A stretch of 64,000 nucleotides of DNA, from the NCBI GenBank assembly GCA_003013855.2, contig ML058370.1, forward strand, positions 2,480,001 through 2,544,000, in the 5' to 3' direction. This stretch comes from Liriodendron chinense (Eukaryota > Streptophyta > Magnoliopsida > Magnoliales > Magnoliaceae). The position numbers and the translations under genes are program-made. The first letter of the stretch is position 1. The number at the start of each line of letters is the position of its first letter. A model generated the notes under the pieces. It searched no databases, was not told where the DNA came from, and saw only the letters and a list, made by a program, of their open reading frames with translations. Below are positions 52,964 to 63,001 of the stretch, one piece after another.

Positions 52964-54496
52964 CCAGTGGTTAAGAAGTGTGGGTTGCATTTAAACAGTA
53001 CAAAAGAGTTTGGGTCATGGTCTACCCACAGCATGGTTGAGCCAATGGTTCTTCCCAAAGATCAGGACCGTTCATATATGGAACGGCTGGGATAAGTTGA
53101 CCATCTGCTCTATACTCCATTTTATATAAAAATACATATTATATAGTTGAAAATAGGGAAATAGAGAAATCTTGTCCCCCTCTCGCACGTCTTCTTCTGC
53201 TTCCTTTTTTTAGTTTGTTCAAAGCATGACTCTTTCTTTTTTTTCTTTTTTCTTTTCTTTTTTTTTTTGGGGTTAGTACTGTTACTCACACCGCAATGTT
53301 GAAGCATGACCAACGGTGTGGATCAGTAGCCAACCATGGCCCCCACATATCAGAACCATCTGTTGGGCCACTTGGTCGATCAGCCAGGCTTCCTGTTAGC
53401 TCTTAAAAGGCATGCTATGGTTACCAAGCAAAAAATCACACTCATCGGACGCCTCCACGCATCCAAACAGTACCTTATAAAATGGGTGGTTGAGATTCTT
53501 CGCACATAAATAAATCCAATCAAGAATTTGAGCCATCCATTTGTTAGAGACCATCATGGATCGCCTTTTTTTTTTAAAGCTCTCCTTTTATCAGGCAATG
53601 GCCTATCCATAACATCCACGGCTTAGAAAGCAATCATCCCACCGATATGTATGTGTTTTTATCCACACCGTCCATCTATTTTGCCGTATCATTTCAGGGT
53701 ACGAGCCCATAAATGAGGTAGATCCAAGCTCAAGTGGAGTACACAGTGGGGATTGAACTTCTTGGGAGACGCAAAAGTTTTAATCTAGCTGAGGTTTTGC
53801 GTTTTCCCTTCATCCATATCTATGCTTCCCTATGAACAAGTGATGGCAAATAAACATTAAGGTGGGCCCTAGGAAGGTTTCAACTGTGGGCATCATTATG
53901 ACCACTGAGCTTTGGATCTGCCTAATTTTTTGCTCAAATGACCCGAAGAAATAAATGGACGGAAGGGATAAAACACATAATTCAGCCCCACAGCCACGGC
54001 CTGGACCGAGCCAGACCCAGTCCAGGAAGGCGCAGGACTCGGTCCGCATTCTAAGAGCGGTGTCCCATGTAACGCGGGCGGCTACTTTTTCAAAACATTT
54101 CAGGCACGCAACACCCAAAAAAAATATAAAAATAAAAGTCAACACGCTGGTGGACCAACCGTGGATGTGCTTTGTCAAGAGAGTTTATACCTGATGAATA
54201 ATCAGGTTGGCCCACCAAAGCCTGAAAATGGACGGTTGAAACTTAGGTCATGTATTGCATTTCCACGGGCTCCATTAGATGAATGCTTTCATTGAGAATG
54301 GGACCTTTTCTTCGTAAAAGCATTTTAAAATTACCGGGGCCATCCATAAGGTTCACAGCATTGGATACAGCACCCTCAGATGGTGGTCAATGAACGGTTG
54401 TGGAAATTACGTGTGTTGTATGGTTTTCTTTTTTTCCTTTTTAGTTTTCTTTCATTTTTCTTGTATAGTTGGGGCTGTCAACAGGCCAGGCCTGAG
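52964..54496 (+). repeat. 1.5-kb direct duplication, copy 1
   Basis: From 'ccag(tgg)ttaagaagtgtggg' to 'ggggctgtcaacaggcc', the segment matches 58576-60131 almost throughout, including a pyrimidine tract, 'gaagcatgaccaacggtgtg' and an internal fold-back MITE. The right edge is a hAT insertion followed by copia 4. The frames at 53810-54178 and 53955-54194 are by-products. Confidence 0.92.
53636..53992. repeat. Fold-back MITE family copy in duplication copy 1
   Basis: Left 'tatgtatgtgttttta' with 'ccacaccgtccatct', right 'aaatggacggaagggataaa' with 'acacataattca'. The outer right arm 'aggtgggccccac' is deleted here but kept in the second copy at 59600-59612. Confidence 0.65.
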
Positions 54497-55296
54497 TAGA
54501 GGTGGGCAACGATCCGGGCCGAGCCGAGTTAGCCCTAGTTTGGTTTGGTTTGTTTTTGTACCACCAAAGTTTGTGGATCGTTTTGGTTTGGGTTTCGGGC
54601 CGACCCATGCGGCCCGAGTTTGGTTTGCTCTAGAAAAATTTGATTCGAGCCGGGATCGGTTTGGTCGAAAATTTCGAACCGGGCCTGGCCGAGTTCAAAC
54701 ACGCAGCGGCTCTTTTGTTCCCTTGTTTATTTAATTAGAAAAGAATTTAAAAGGTTAAAAAAAAAAGTACAAACATATCTTACTGTATGATGTTTAACAT
54801 CCTCCAAAGCAGTGCAACTTCAAAATAGACATGTAAGAGTATTTTACAAACAAAAGTACACAAGCATAATTTTACAAGTGCAAGGAAACAGTGTGCATTC
54901 ATGTATATGAATTATGTATTATCCATGTCATCATGTATATGTATTATGTATTATCCATGTCATCATGTATATGTATTATCAATGCTGTCCATCTTTTTTA
55001 CATATCATTTTAGGACATGATCCCAAAATGGAATCATATCCAAAGCTCAAGTGGACCACACCGAAGAAACAATGTGCTTATAATCTACTAGCCGAATCAA
55101 ACCGAGCTGAATCAAATCGAGCTTCGAGCCGAGCCGAGCTGGTACTGCCCTAGTTTGAGCTTGGTTTGTTTTTTCAAACGAGCTTGACTCGGAGGCTCGG
55201 TTTGGTTTGAACTTCCATTGGAACCAATCCAAGCCGAGCTTTTCCGAGCCAATCCGAGCCGAGCTTTCGAGCTGTCTTGGTTTATGCCCACCTCTA
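54497..55296. mobile_element. hAT-type non-autonomous element with perfect target duplication
   Basis: The ends TAGAGGTGGGCA and TGCCCACCTCTA are inverted. The flanking GGCCTGAG occurs on both sides (54489-54496 and 55297-55304), a perfect 8-bp target duplication. Internal GC-rich repeats are of the 'gagccgagc'/'gctcggctc' type; no transposase. The right target duplication adjoins the first base of the copia 4 LTR, so this element landed at the edge of that retrotransposon. Confidence 0.9.
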
Positions 55297-55304
55297 GGCC
55301 TGAG

Positions 55305-55920
55305 TGTTGGAAATCCAATCTACGAAAGCATCGAAGAAGATCAAACAATGATCACCATACAGCCATACACGCAATTAACGCAAAAGCACATGAATTTTAC
55401 GTGGAAAATCCTTGTGGGAAAAAACCACGGCACAAAGCAACACATTCACTATGATAAACAGATGATTACAGATTTAGAACTACCCGAGTAGATCCCAAAG
55501 ATGAACAACGCACTCAAACGTCACAATCCTCTCAGCCAAAACCTTACTCTCTTATTAGGACTCATTGGTATTGCTTAGCATTAAGCCTAACACGATTAGG
55601 AAACATATTTATAAGAGGAAACCCGGAACTAGAAACTTGTAGCGTGAAACCACGCAAAACATCAAATCCCGCACTATGGCCTACTGGTCGGACAACTGGT
55701 TGAGAATAGTCCAAAGAGTTTTGCCAGAATATTCATCTTCACTGCCTCAACTCAGACCTGTCTGACAGCTGGTCTAAGCATCCTGCGATCGGTCTAATGC
55801 CGATCTCAAAACACGAAAAAACGTCTAGAGAGTTTAGGATTCAAACTAAGCCAAGATCTCCACTGGCCGACAACCGATCGGTGGACTCTTTATTTGTGCA
55901 GTCTTGGGGCCTTCACAACA
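55305..55920 (-). repeat. 3' LTR of copia 4
   Basis: Starts TGTTGGAAAT and ends CTTCACAACA. On the minus strand it is preceded by 'ccttggtggagtt' (polypurine tract). 616 bp; shares its ends and internal blocks with the copia 3 LTRs. Confidence 0.85.
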
Positions 55921-56022
55921 AACTCCACCAAGGCATCAAAACCTCAAACCACCTTCTCTACTCTTCAAAATCAGTTCATCATTTCTCATAGTTACTGCTT
56001 CTCATGCATCATTGCGTCTTCA

Positions 56023-56792
56023 TTAAGCTTTCGCCAATTCCAGAGAAGTTACGCAAAACTTGAACTTCTCTGCAGGGACCACTTTGATCAGCATATCCGC
56101 CGAATTCACGCTAGTGTGAATCTTGTCTAGAGTCACGTCTCCTTCCTCAAGCACCTTTCGAATAAAATGGTGACACACATCAATATATTTAGTACATGAG
56201 TGATAAACAGAATTTTTAGCCAAATTGATAGCACTTGAGCTATCACAATTAACCGGCACGGCTTTCTGTTGAAGCCCCAACTGATTTATCATTCCTTTCA
56301 ATCAAACAACTTCCTTGAAAGATTTTGTCACCGCCATGTACTCAGCTTCAGTAGTGGAAAGAGCCACCATAGACTGAAGCTTAGACATCCAACTAATCAC
56401 TCCACCCGCTAATACAAACGAGTACCCTGAAGTCGACCTCCTCCTGTCCACACTACCTGCGTAATCAGAATCAACGTAACCAATCAGCTTTTCTTTGGAC
56501 TTTTCAAACGTCAAGATGTAGTCCTATGTACCCAAATGTATCAAAGTAGTCATTTCGCAGCTTCTCAATGTTGTTTGCCTGGGTTAGACATGAATCAGCT
56601 GACAACATCCATAGCCTGTGAAATATCCGGTTTTGTATAGACCATGGCATACATTAAACTGCACATAGCACTTGAATATAACACATGAGACATAACACAC
56701 TTTTCTTCATCTGTTTTGGGACAATGCTCAAAAGCAAGCTTGAAGTGAGTCGCGTGGGGAACGTTACCCGGTTTGGACTTATCCATCTCGTT
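56023..56792 (-). pseudogene. RNase H domain of copia 4
   Basis: Segments: LMYAMVYTKPDISQAMDVVS, GYVDSDYAGSVDRRRSTSGY, SKLQSMVALSTTEAEYMAVT, VNCDSSSAINLAKNSVYHS and HTSVNSADMLIKVVP. Frame breaks at about 56301 and 56530-56595. Better preserved than the same domain in copia 3. Confidence 0.9.
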
Positions 56793-57531
56793 AGGGCTGT
56801 GCACGGTTCGGTCGGTTCGGTTTTGAGGGAAAATATGCAACCGAACCGACTTAGTGGGTTTTGAATATTTAACAATCCAACCAAACCAAAGAATCATCAC
56901 CACCCTTACCGAACCGGATAAATTCGAGTCGGTTCGGTTTTGTCGGTTTTATCGGTTTGGGCCTCAATCTAAAACTTTTGTGGCTCATAAAATGCTTCTA
57001 ATGGTTATTCATCATTGTTTCCAATGGTATGGTTTACTTGAGATTTGGATCTTCTCGAGGTTTGGAATCATGTCCTAAAATGATAGATGAAAACAGATGA
57101 ATGGAATAGATATAGAAAACATACATCAAGGTGGGTCCACATAGTTAGGATAACACCCACTGAACTGTTACCCTAATTTGCAGCCTCACTGTGCTGCAGA
57201 GTTGATGTCTACATAAAATTCTTTTACTTGACATGAGGTAATTGGTAATGTAGTTTAAATGGGCCCCACTATCATGCATTTTAAAAATCCACTCCTACTA
57301 GTAGGTGACTAACCCAATTTTAGGCCTAAATATGAAAAACCAGCGTCATCTTTGATACAGGCGAACCACACAATTGGAAAATAGTGTACGGCCATAATAC
57401 CATCCAAACTCTTTTTCTTAATGTGGCCCACTTGAATTACAGATAAAGATGATATTTCAGTCGTGGGCCTAACTTAGGGTGGCACCCTTACTGGTTATAG
57501 TGGATTTCATGTAATTATTGAAGTGGGGCCA

Positions 57532-57587
<56 letters not shown>

Positions 57588-57735
57588 TATCGGTTCGGTT
57601 CGGTTGAAAACGGTTTATAATTTTCACAAACCGACGACCGAACCGACACTCTAGTATAAAAAACCGACCCGACCCGAAATAAATTGGAAAACCGACCGAA
57701 ATCGATCGGTTCGGTCAGTTTTTTGAACAGCCCTA
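56793..57735. mobile_element. hAT-type non-autonomous element inside copia 4
   Basis: Ends TAGGGCTGT and ACAGCCCTA (inverted, one base variant). Both flanks are CATCTCGT (56785-56792 and 57736-57743), a perfect 8-bp target duplication. Subterminal 'cggttcggtcggttcggttt' repeats at each end are inverted relative to each other. Half of a fold-back MITE (about 56955-57175) and a (CT)n(CA)n tract lie inside. The copia frame resumes on both sides. Confidence 0.93.
57536..57588. repeat. (CT)n(CA)n microsatellite
   Basis: About 15 CT dinucleotides run into about 11 CA dinucleotides inside the hAT element. Confidence 0.95.
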
Positions 57736-57743
57736 CATCTCGT

Positions 57744-58302
57744 ACTTTTTCAATACATTCTCAAGGTATTCTTCCTGAGATAACCGTAACATACTCATCT
57801 TCCTGTCTCTATGAATATCTATACCAAGAACCTTCTTTGCAGCTCCTAGATCCTTCATCTCAAATGTCCCTAAAAGTTGAGTGATCTTCAACACATCGAT
57901 GTCAAACATGCTATAATTGGCAATAAGCATGTCATCGACGTACAACACCAATATGAGAAACTTATCGTCATTCTGTATCTTGAAATAAACACAATGATCG
58001 TACTCACTCCTGGTAAAGCCCTGACTCATCATGAAAAAATCAAATTTCTTGTACCACTGCCTAGGCGACTGTTTGAAACCGTGCAACGATCTCCTCAACC
58101 TGCAAACCTTGTTCTCGCTCCCTTGTATTTTATAACCTTCTCGTTGCACCATGTATATCTGCTCTTCAAATTTCCCATGCAAGAAAGCAGTCTTCATATC
58201 CATCTGTTCCAGCTCGAGGTCGTATTGGGCAACCAGCGCCAACACGAACCTGATAGATACTTGTTTCACAACTAGCGCAAAAATCTTATGAAGTCCACAC
58301 AT
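57744..58302 (-). pseudogene. Reverse transcriptase of copia 4 (largely open)
   Basis: A long minus-strand frame with QMDMKTAFLHGKFEEQIYMV, RLRRSLHGFKQSPRQWYKKF, the active site LVLYVDDMLIAN and MKDLGAAKKVLGIDI. No stop within this stretch, but the N-terminal finger region before 58302 is broken and the element lacks its 5' half. Confidence 0.9.
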
Positions 58303-58575
58303 TCACGCTGAGCATAACCTTTTGCTACCAACCTTACCTTGTATCTATCATGTTTATTCCAAAAAATCTACTTACACCCTATGGCTTTTCGGCCCACTGG
58401 AAACTCAACAAGCTCCCAAGTCTCATTCTTATACAAGGAGTCAATCTCATCTTGCATTGTCATCTTCCACTTTTCAATTTCTACATCCTGTAGTGCCTTT
58501 TCAAAGTTAGACGGATCCCCTGCCCCTCATCTGGAATAAGACCGAATACAGCGTTTGAATCATCCCAGTACTTTG

Positions 58576-60131
58576 CCAGTTAAGAAGTGTGGGTTGCATT
58601 TGAACAGTACAAAAGAGTTTGGGTCATGGTCTACCCACAGCATGGTTGAGCTAATGGTTCTTCCAAAGGTTCAGGACCGTTCATCTATGGAACGGCTAGG
58701 ATAAGTTGACCATCTGTAGTATACTCCATTTTATATAAAAATATATATTATATAGTTTTAAATAGGGAAGTTGAGAAATCTTGTACCTCTCGCACGTCTT
58801 CTTCTTCTTCTTCTTTTTAGTTTGTTCAAAGCATGATTCTTTTTTTTTCTTTCTTCCTTTCTTTTTTTTCTTCTTTTTTTATTTTTTTGGGTTAGTACAC
58901 GCACCCCTACTGTCAGTCACACCGCAATGTTGAAGCATGACCAACGGTGTGGATCAGTAGCCAACCATGGCCCCACATATTAGAAACATCTGTTGGGCCA
59001 CTTGGTAAGTTCAATCGATCAGCCAAGCTTCCTGTTAGCTATTAAAAGGCATGCTATGGGTTACCAAGCAAAAAACCACACTCATCGGACACCTCGACGC
59101 ATCCTTATAAAAGGGGTGGTTGAGATTCTTCGCACATAAATAAGTCTAATCAACAATCTGAACCATCCATTTGTTAGAGACCATCATGGATCGCTAATTG
59201 TTTTAAATCTCTCCTTTTATCAGGCAATCCTATCCATAACATCCATGGCTTAGAAAGCAATCAGCCCCACTGTGATGTATGTGTTTCATCCACACCGTCT
59301 ATCTATTTTGCCATATCATTTTAGGGTATGAGCCCATAAAAGAGGTAGATCCAAGCTCAAGTGGAGTAACAGTGGGGATTGAACATCCCAAGACGGAAAA
59401 GTTTAATCTAGCTGATATGTGTTTTCCCTTCATCCATATCTATGCTACCCTATAAACAGGTTGGATGGCAAATAAACATCCCCGTGGGCCCTAGGAAGGT
59501 TTCAACGGTGGGCATCATTATCACCATTGAGCTTTGGATCTGCCTCATCTTTTGCTCAAATGACCCGAAGAAATAAATGGACGGAATGGATAAAACACAT
59601 AATTCAAGGTGGGCCCCACAGCCACTGCCTGGACCAAGCAAGACCCAGTCCAGGAAGGCGCAAGGACTCGTCCGAATTCTAGAAGGGGTATCCCATGTAA
59701 CGCTGGGCGGCTACTTGTTCAAAACATTTCAGGCACGCAACACAAAAAAAATAAAAAAATAAAAAATAAAATCAACACGCTGGTGGACCAACCGTGGATG
59801 TGCTTTGTCAAGAGAGTATATACCTGATGAATGATCAGGTTGGCCCACTAAAGCCTGAAAATGGACGGTTGAAACTTTCGTCATGTATTGCATTTCTACG
59901 GACTCCATTAGATGAATGCTTTCATTGAGAATGGGACCTTTTCTTCGTAAAAGCATTTTAAAATTATCGATCTGGGCCATCCATAAGGTTCACAGCACTG
60001 GAAACAGCACCCTCAGATGGGTCAATGAACGGTTGTGGGAATGACGCGTGTTGTATGGTTTGCTTTTTCTCCTTTTTCGTTTTCTTTCATTTTTCTTGTG
60101 TAGGTGGGGCTGTCAACAGGCCGGGCCTGGG
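58576..60131 (+). repeat. 1.5-kb direct duplication, copy 2
   Basis: Same content and orientation as 52964-54496 with scattered substitutions and small indels. Its left edge is joined directly to copia 4 RT-proximal sequence; on the right it continues into 'ggcctgggtaggcctggg' without a hAT or LTR. Confidence 0.92.
59263..59625. repeat. Fold-back MITE family copy in duplication copy 2
   Basis: The left arm 'gccccactgtgatgtatgtg' and the right arm 'ataattcaaggtgggcccca' are both preserved. Central blocks as in the other copies. Confidence 0.7.
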
Positions 60132-60300
60132 TAGGCCTGGGTTGGCTTGGTCCTGAATTTTGAACCGTTCTTGTCAGGCCTGACGGTCCAGCCTATTCAA
60201 AATTTTGATTTGAATCGGTCTCATTTACTACCCTAGGCTGTGTGAAAATTATAAGGCTACATGCACCAAAAAACTCACACGTGCTAAGGTCCGGTAGAGA

Positions 60301-62692
60301 TTGAAGTTCTCTCTATGGTTGTTTGGGAGTCATGTGCTCTTTGGCGAAAGAAAGCAACCGCTTCCTAATATAGAAGATCGAGGCACCCTGGAACTCTGGG
60401 ATGATTGGGTGGAACCGCCACATCCATTGGTTGAGCATGTGTTTGTTGGTACTTCTTTTATTAGCCTTAACACTCTGCGGTCTAGGAAGAGTACCGCCAA
60501 CCACATGCTCCTTGCCGCCTTATGTGAGAGGTGGAGTGATGAGACCCATACCTTCTAGCCTCCATGTGGTGAGTGGGGAATCACGCCTCCAGACGTTTAC
60601 ATGCAAATAGGTTTTCTTTTTCATGGGATAAGGGTGACTCATGTTGATTCCCTCGCACCCATTGAGCCTGAAGATTGGTGGTGACTTGTGGGAGTTGCTC
60701 CTCCCGCTTCGAAGTTTTAGCATAATAAAGTGAAACTTCGCTGGTTGAAGAACACTTTTGCCAATATGGCACCTACTACTAAGCTCGAGGCCTTACATAA
60801 GGCTCGTGCTATGATTGCTTACACATTTGGCTCATTGCTCTTCTGTCATGGAAATGAGAGGATGGACACCATCTTTCTTCAATTGACCGGGGACTTGCAG
60901 TTGGATTTAATTACTGAAAACAATAGATTAAAAAATCGAGAACAGAATTAAAATAATAAATTAAAGAGGTAAAGAACTTATGTGTTTGAGTCGAGGCATG
61001 ACTGAGTCACTCGGCTTGAAACCAAATCTGCCCTCCTTAGGCCGCGTCTCAAATGCAACAGGATTTCTTAGACAGTTGGCCTCTAGAATACAACGACTAT
61101 TGCCCGGTCCCAACGGTGCACTCGATGTACACTGGCTCGAACCAACGTGCAGAACTTAAACCCGAAGTAATTGACTCATTTGCAAGCTCAGTTAACAAAA
61201 CAACTAATGAACCAGAGAGGATTTTAAAGAACCAGAAGGAAAACTTGATTTCTGATAATTAAAAACAGATTAGATGACAGGTCTATATATAGACCGAGAT
61301 TAGTTGCCTGATGCAATATTTCAAATGGGTTAAGTCCGTTGGGTTTAAACCCAACAAGAGTGACCACCCGAACAGATGCATCTCTTTGGTTTGAAAATTC
61401 GCGCAAAAAGACAGGTGTGAGTATAGTCACGAAAAATCGTATAACGCGAAGTGTACTCTCAATCCCACATACACCCAGACCTAGACCCAGACCTGAGCCC
61501 GAGCCCGACACCAGCGACGGTGACGGCTCGGCTCAGCTCGGCCGGCCGGCCGGCGAGCGCGCGCGCATGTGTGTGGTCAATGGCATAGATTTGAGCTAAT
61601 AATATAGCCCCCCCATCAGACAAAATTCACATGCCCCCTAAGAAGAGTCTCAAGGGGCTCAAGCCCAATGCCAAAACTCCATCTTATAATCTCGAGATTT
61701 CTTTTATTCATTTCCGATGTAGGACTAAAGAGTAGCACTAAAAGATAAAACTTTTTCAAAAACAAAAACATGGAGGGAAATCCAAATTTGAAACACATTT
61801 TGATTTTAAAATTCATTTAAAATACAACACTTGCATCACCCCTATAACTGGAATGCTGCTATTTTAACTCATATCTTCCAAGGTCTGGATAAAACCTCTA
61901 GGAATAGTCGATCCTTTACCGAGTCCTAACCCATGATAGAGGTATTCTCTAACTCTTTTCCCCAAAAGGCCTTGAACCTTCTTCCTCCTTCCTGATTTTG
62001 ACTTCTAATGTTGGTCAAACCTGTTTTTATGAGCACCTCCCTCATCTATCTCACATGATGAGGATCGACATGGAGCCTTTTACATACCACTTCATGTACT
62101 GGCACAGCAAAAATCGAAAGCCCAACCTAAGTATTTTGAAAGATAACTGGAAGGCCGACGTGGATGGCCTGACTGACGCAAATGTGAGTATCATTTTCTT
62201 CTAGATGCTTGACTTTGGATCTTCGGATGTCTGCCTTAATTGTGCATTTCTTGCCAGTTCACTCACATGTCGTATGTCCAGCGTTCCTCAAGACTACACG
62301 CTAGAGCAAGTTGAGGCATGTGAGGCTTCTTGCTTACGGATTATTCTTTCTGACGCGGAGTCTTTCCAGTGGTACTTAGGCGAGAGATTGCTTCACCAGG
62401 TGACTGGCGTCGCACGGGTTCCTCTTTTTTTACCGCCACCTCCAAAACAAATGTGGTTAAGGTTGTTGATGAATCTCTTATGGGTCAGCTTGGGTATCGC
62501 TTCACCATCCCTCACTGTGACTATGATGAGTGGTATCTCGAGTTCGGGCAGAGGCCTCTCCTCCCTCCATTGTATGATTCGCGCGGTCGCCATCGCTATA
62601 CAGGAGGATCCGTGATGGCCCCGATGATGGATCTGTGTCGTCGGGAGCAGGAAGAGAAGCGTGGAGATGACGACTATGTTGGTGATCTGTAG
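60301..62692 (+). pseudogene. Plant mobile domain (PMD) gene, broken
   Basis: Several plus-strand pieces match the aminotransferase-like plant mobile domain, found in PMD genes and in some transposons and thought to act in silencing. Piece 1: NHMLLAALCERWSDETHTF (about 60500-60558), a stop, then PPCGEWGITPPDVYMQIG (about 60560-60615). Piece 2: LRWLKNTFANM and RAMIAYTFGSLLFCHGNERM (60733-60900). Piece 3: CFYEHLPHLSHMMRIDM to LKDNWKADVDGLTDAN (about 62020-62184) before a GTGAGT donor. Piece 4: YTLEQVEACEASCLRI and FQWYLGERLLHQVTGVA (about 62300-62410), then a frame change to a stop at 62690-62692. The in-frame stop, frame changes and an insert between pieces 2 and 3 make it a pseudogene. It has lost codons in the conserved HTF..P.GE segment. 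Confidence 0.75.
60905..61800 (-). repeat. LTR-like insert in the PMD pseudogene
   Basis: On the minus strand the segment has 'agtcctacatcgga' near its start (about 61705-61722), a TATA box TCTATATATAGA (about 61281-61292), a GC-rich palindrome at 61534-61565 ('ccggccggccgg', 'gcgcgcgc') and an AT-rich end. This order resembles a solo copia LTR. No internal domains. The ends and target duplication are not resolved. Confidence 0.4.
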
Positions 62693-63001
62693 CCGCTTAC
62701 TTCTTGGATGTGTATCTTTCTTACTTTTGTTCTTGTACTGCCTACAACTTTGTAAGGCTTCGACTTTGTACCCTTCCTTGATGATGTATGAACTATCTTT
62801 GATTAACGAAGTACTCCTTTATTTTCTGGTACCTTCTTAATGACTTTCTTTGCTGCTTGAATGCTTGGGGGCCACCTTGATGTCATGGATTGTGCTTAGA
62901 TTTTTTATTTTAGCGGATTTGGTGCTTCTTCTTCACTTTTAATTTGATTTGGGACAATCAGATCCTTGGTCTCGCTGATTTGATGATTTTTTAAGATCTC
63001 C
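62693..63001. other. Spacer between the PMD pseudogene and LTR, no gene
   Basis: T-rich, 3'-UTR-like sequence with no open frame of interest. No clear polyadenylation signal. Confidence 0.45.

Larger units (their letters stand above)
55305..58576 (-). mobile_element. Ty1-copia element 4, truncated 5' half missing
   Basis: One LTR (55305-55920) is followed on the minus-strand upstream side by RNase H and reverse transcriptase. At 58576 the element stops abruptly and the second copy of the 1.5-kb duplication begins, so integrase, protease, gag and the 5' LTR are absent. Closely related to copia 3. It also carries a 943-bp hAT element (56793-57735). Confidence 0.9.

Noticed and set aside
53810..54194. 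Frames on both strands resembling small proteins, with similar frames at 59450-59827
   Set aside because: They appear twice only because the DNA is duplicated; the frames are not conserved between the copies and sit in a fold-back MITE.
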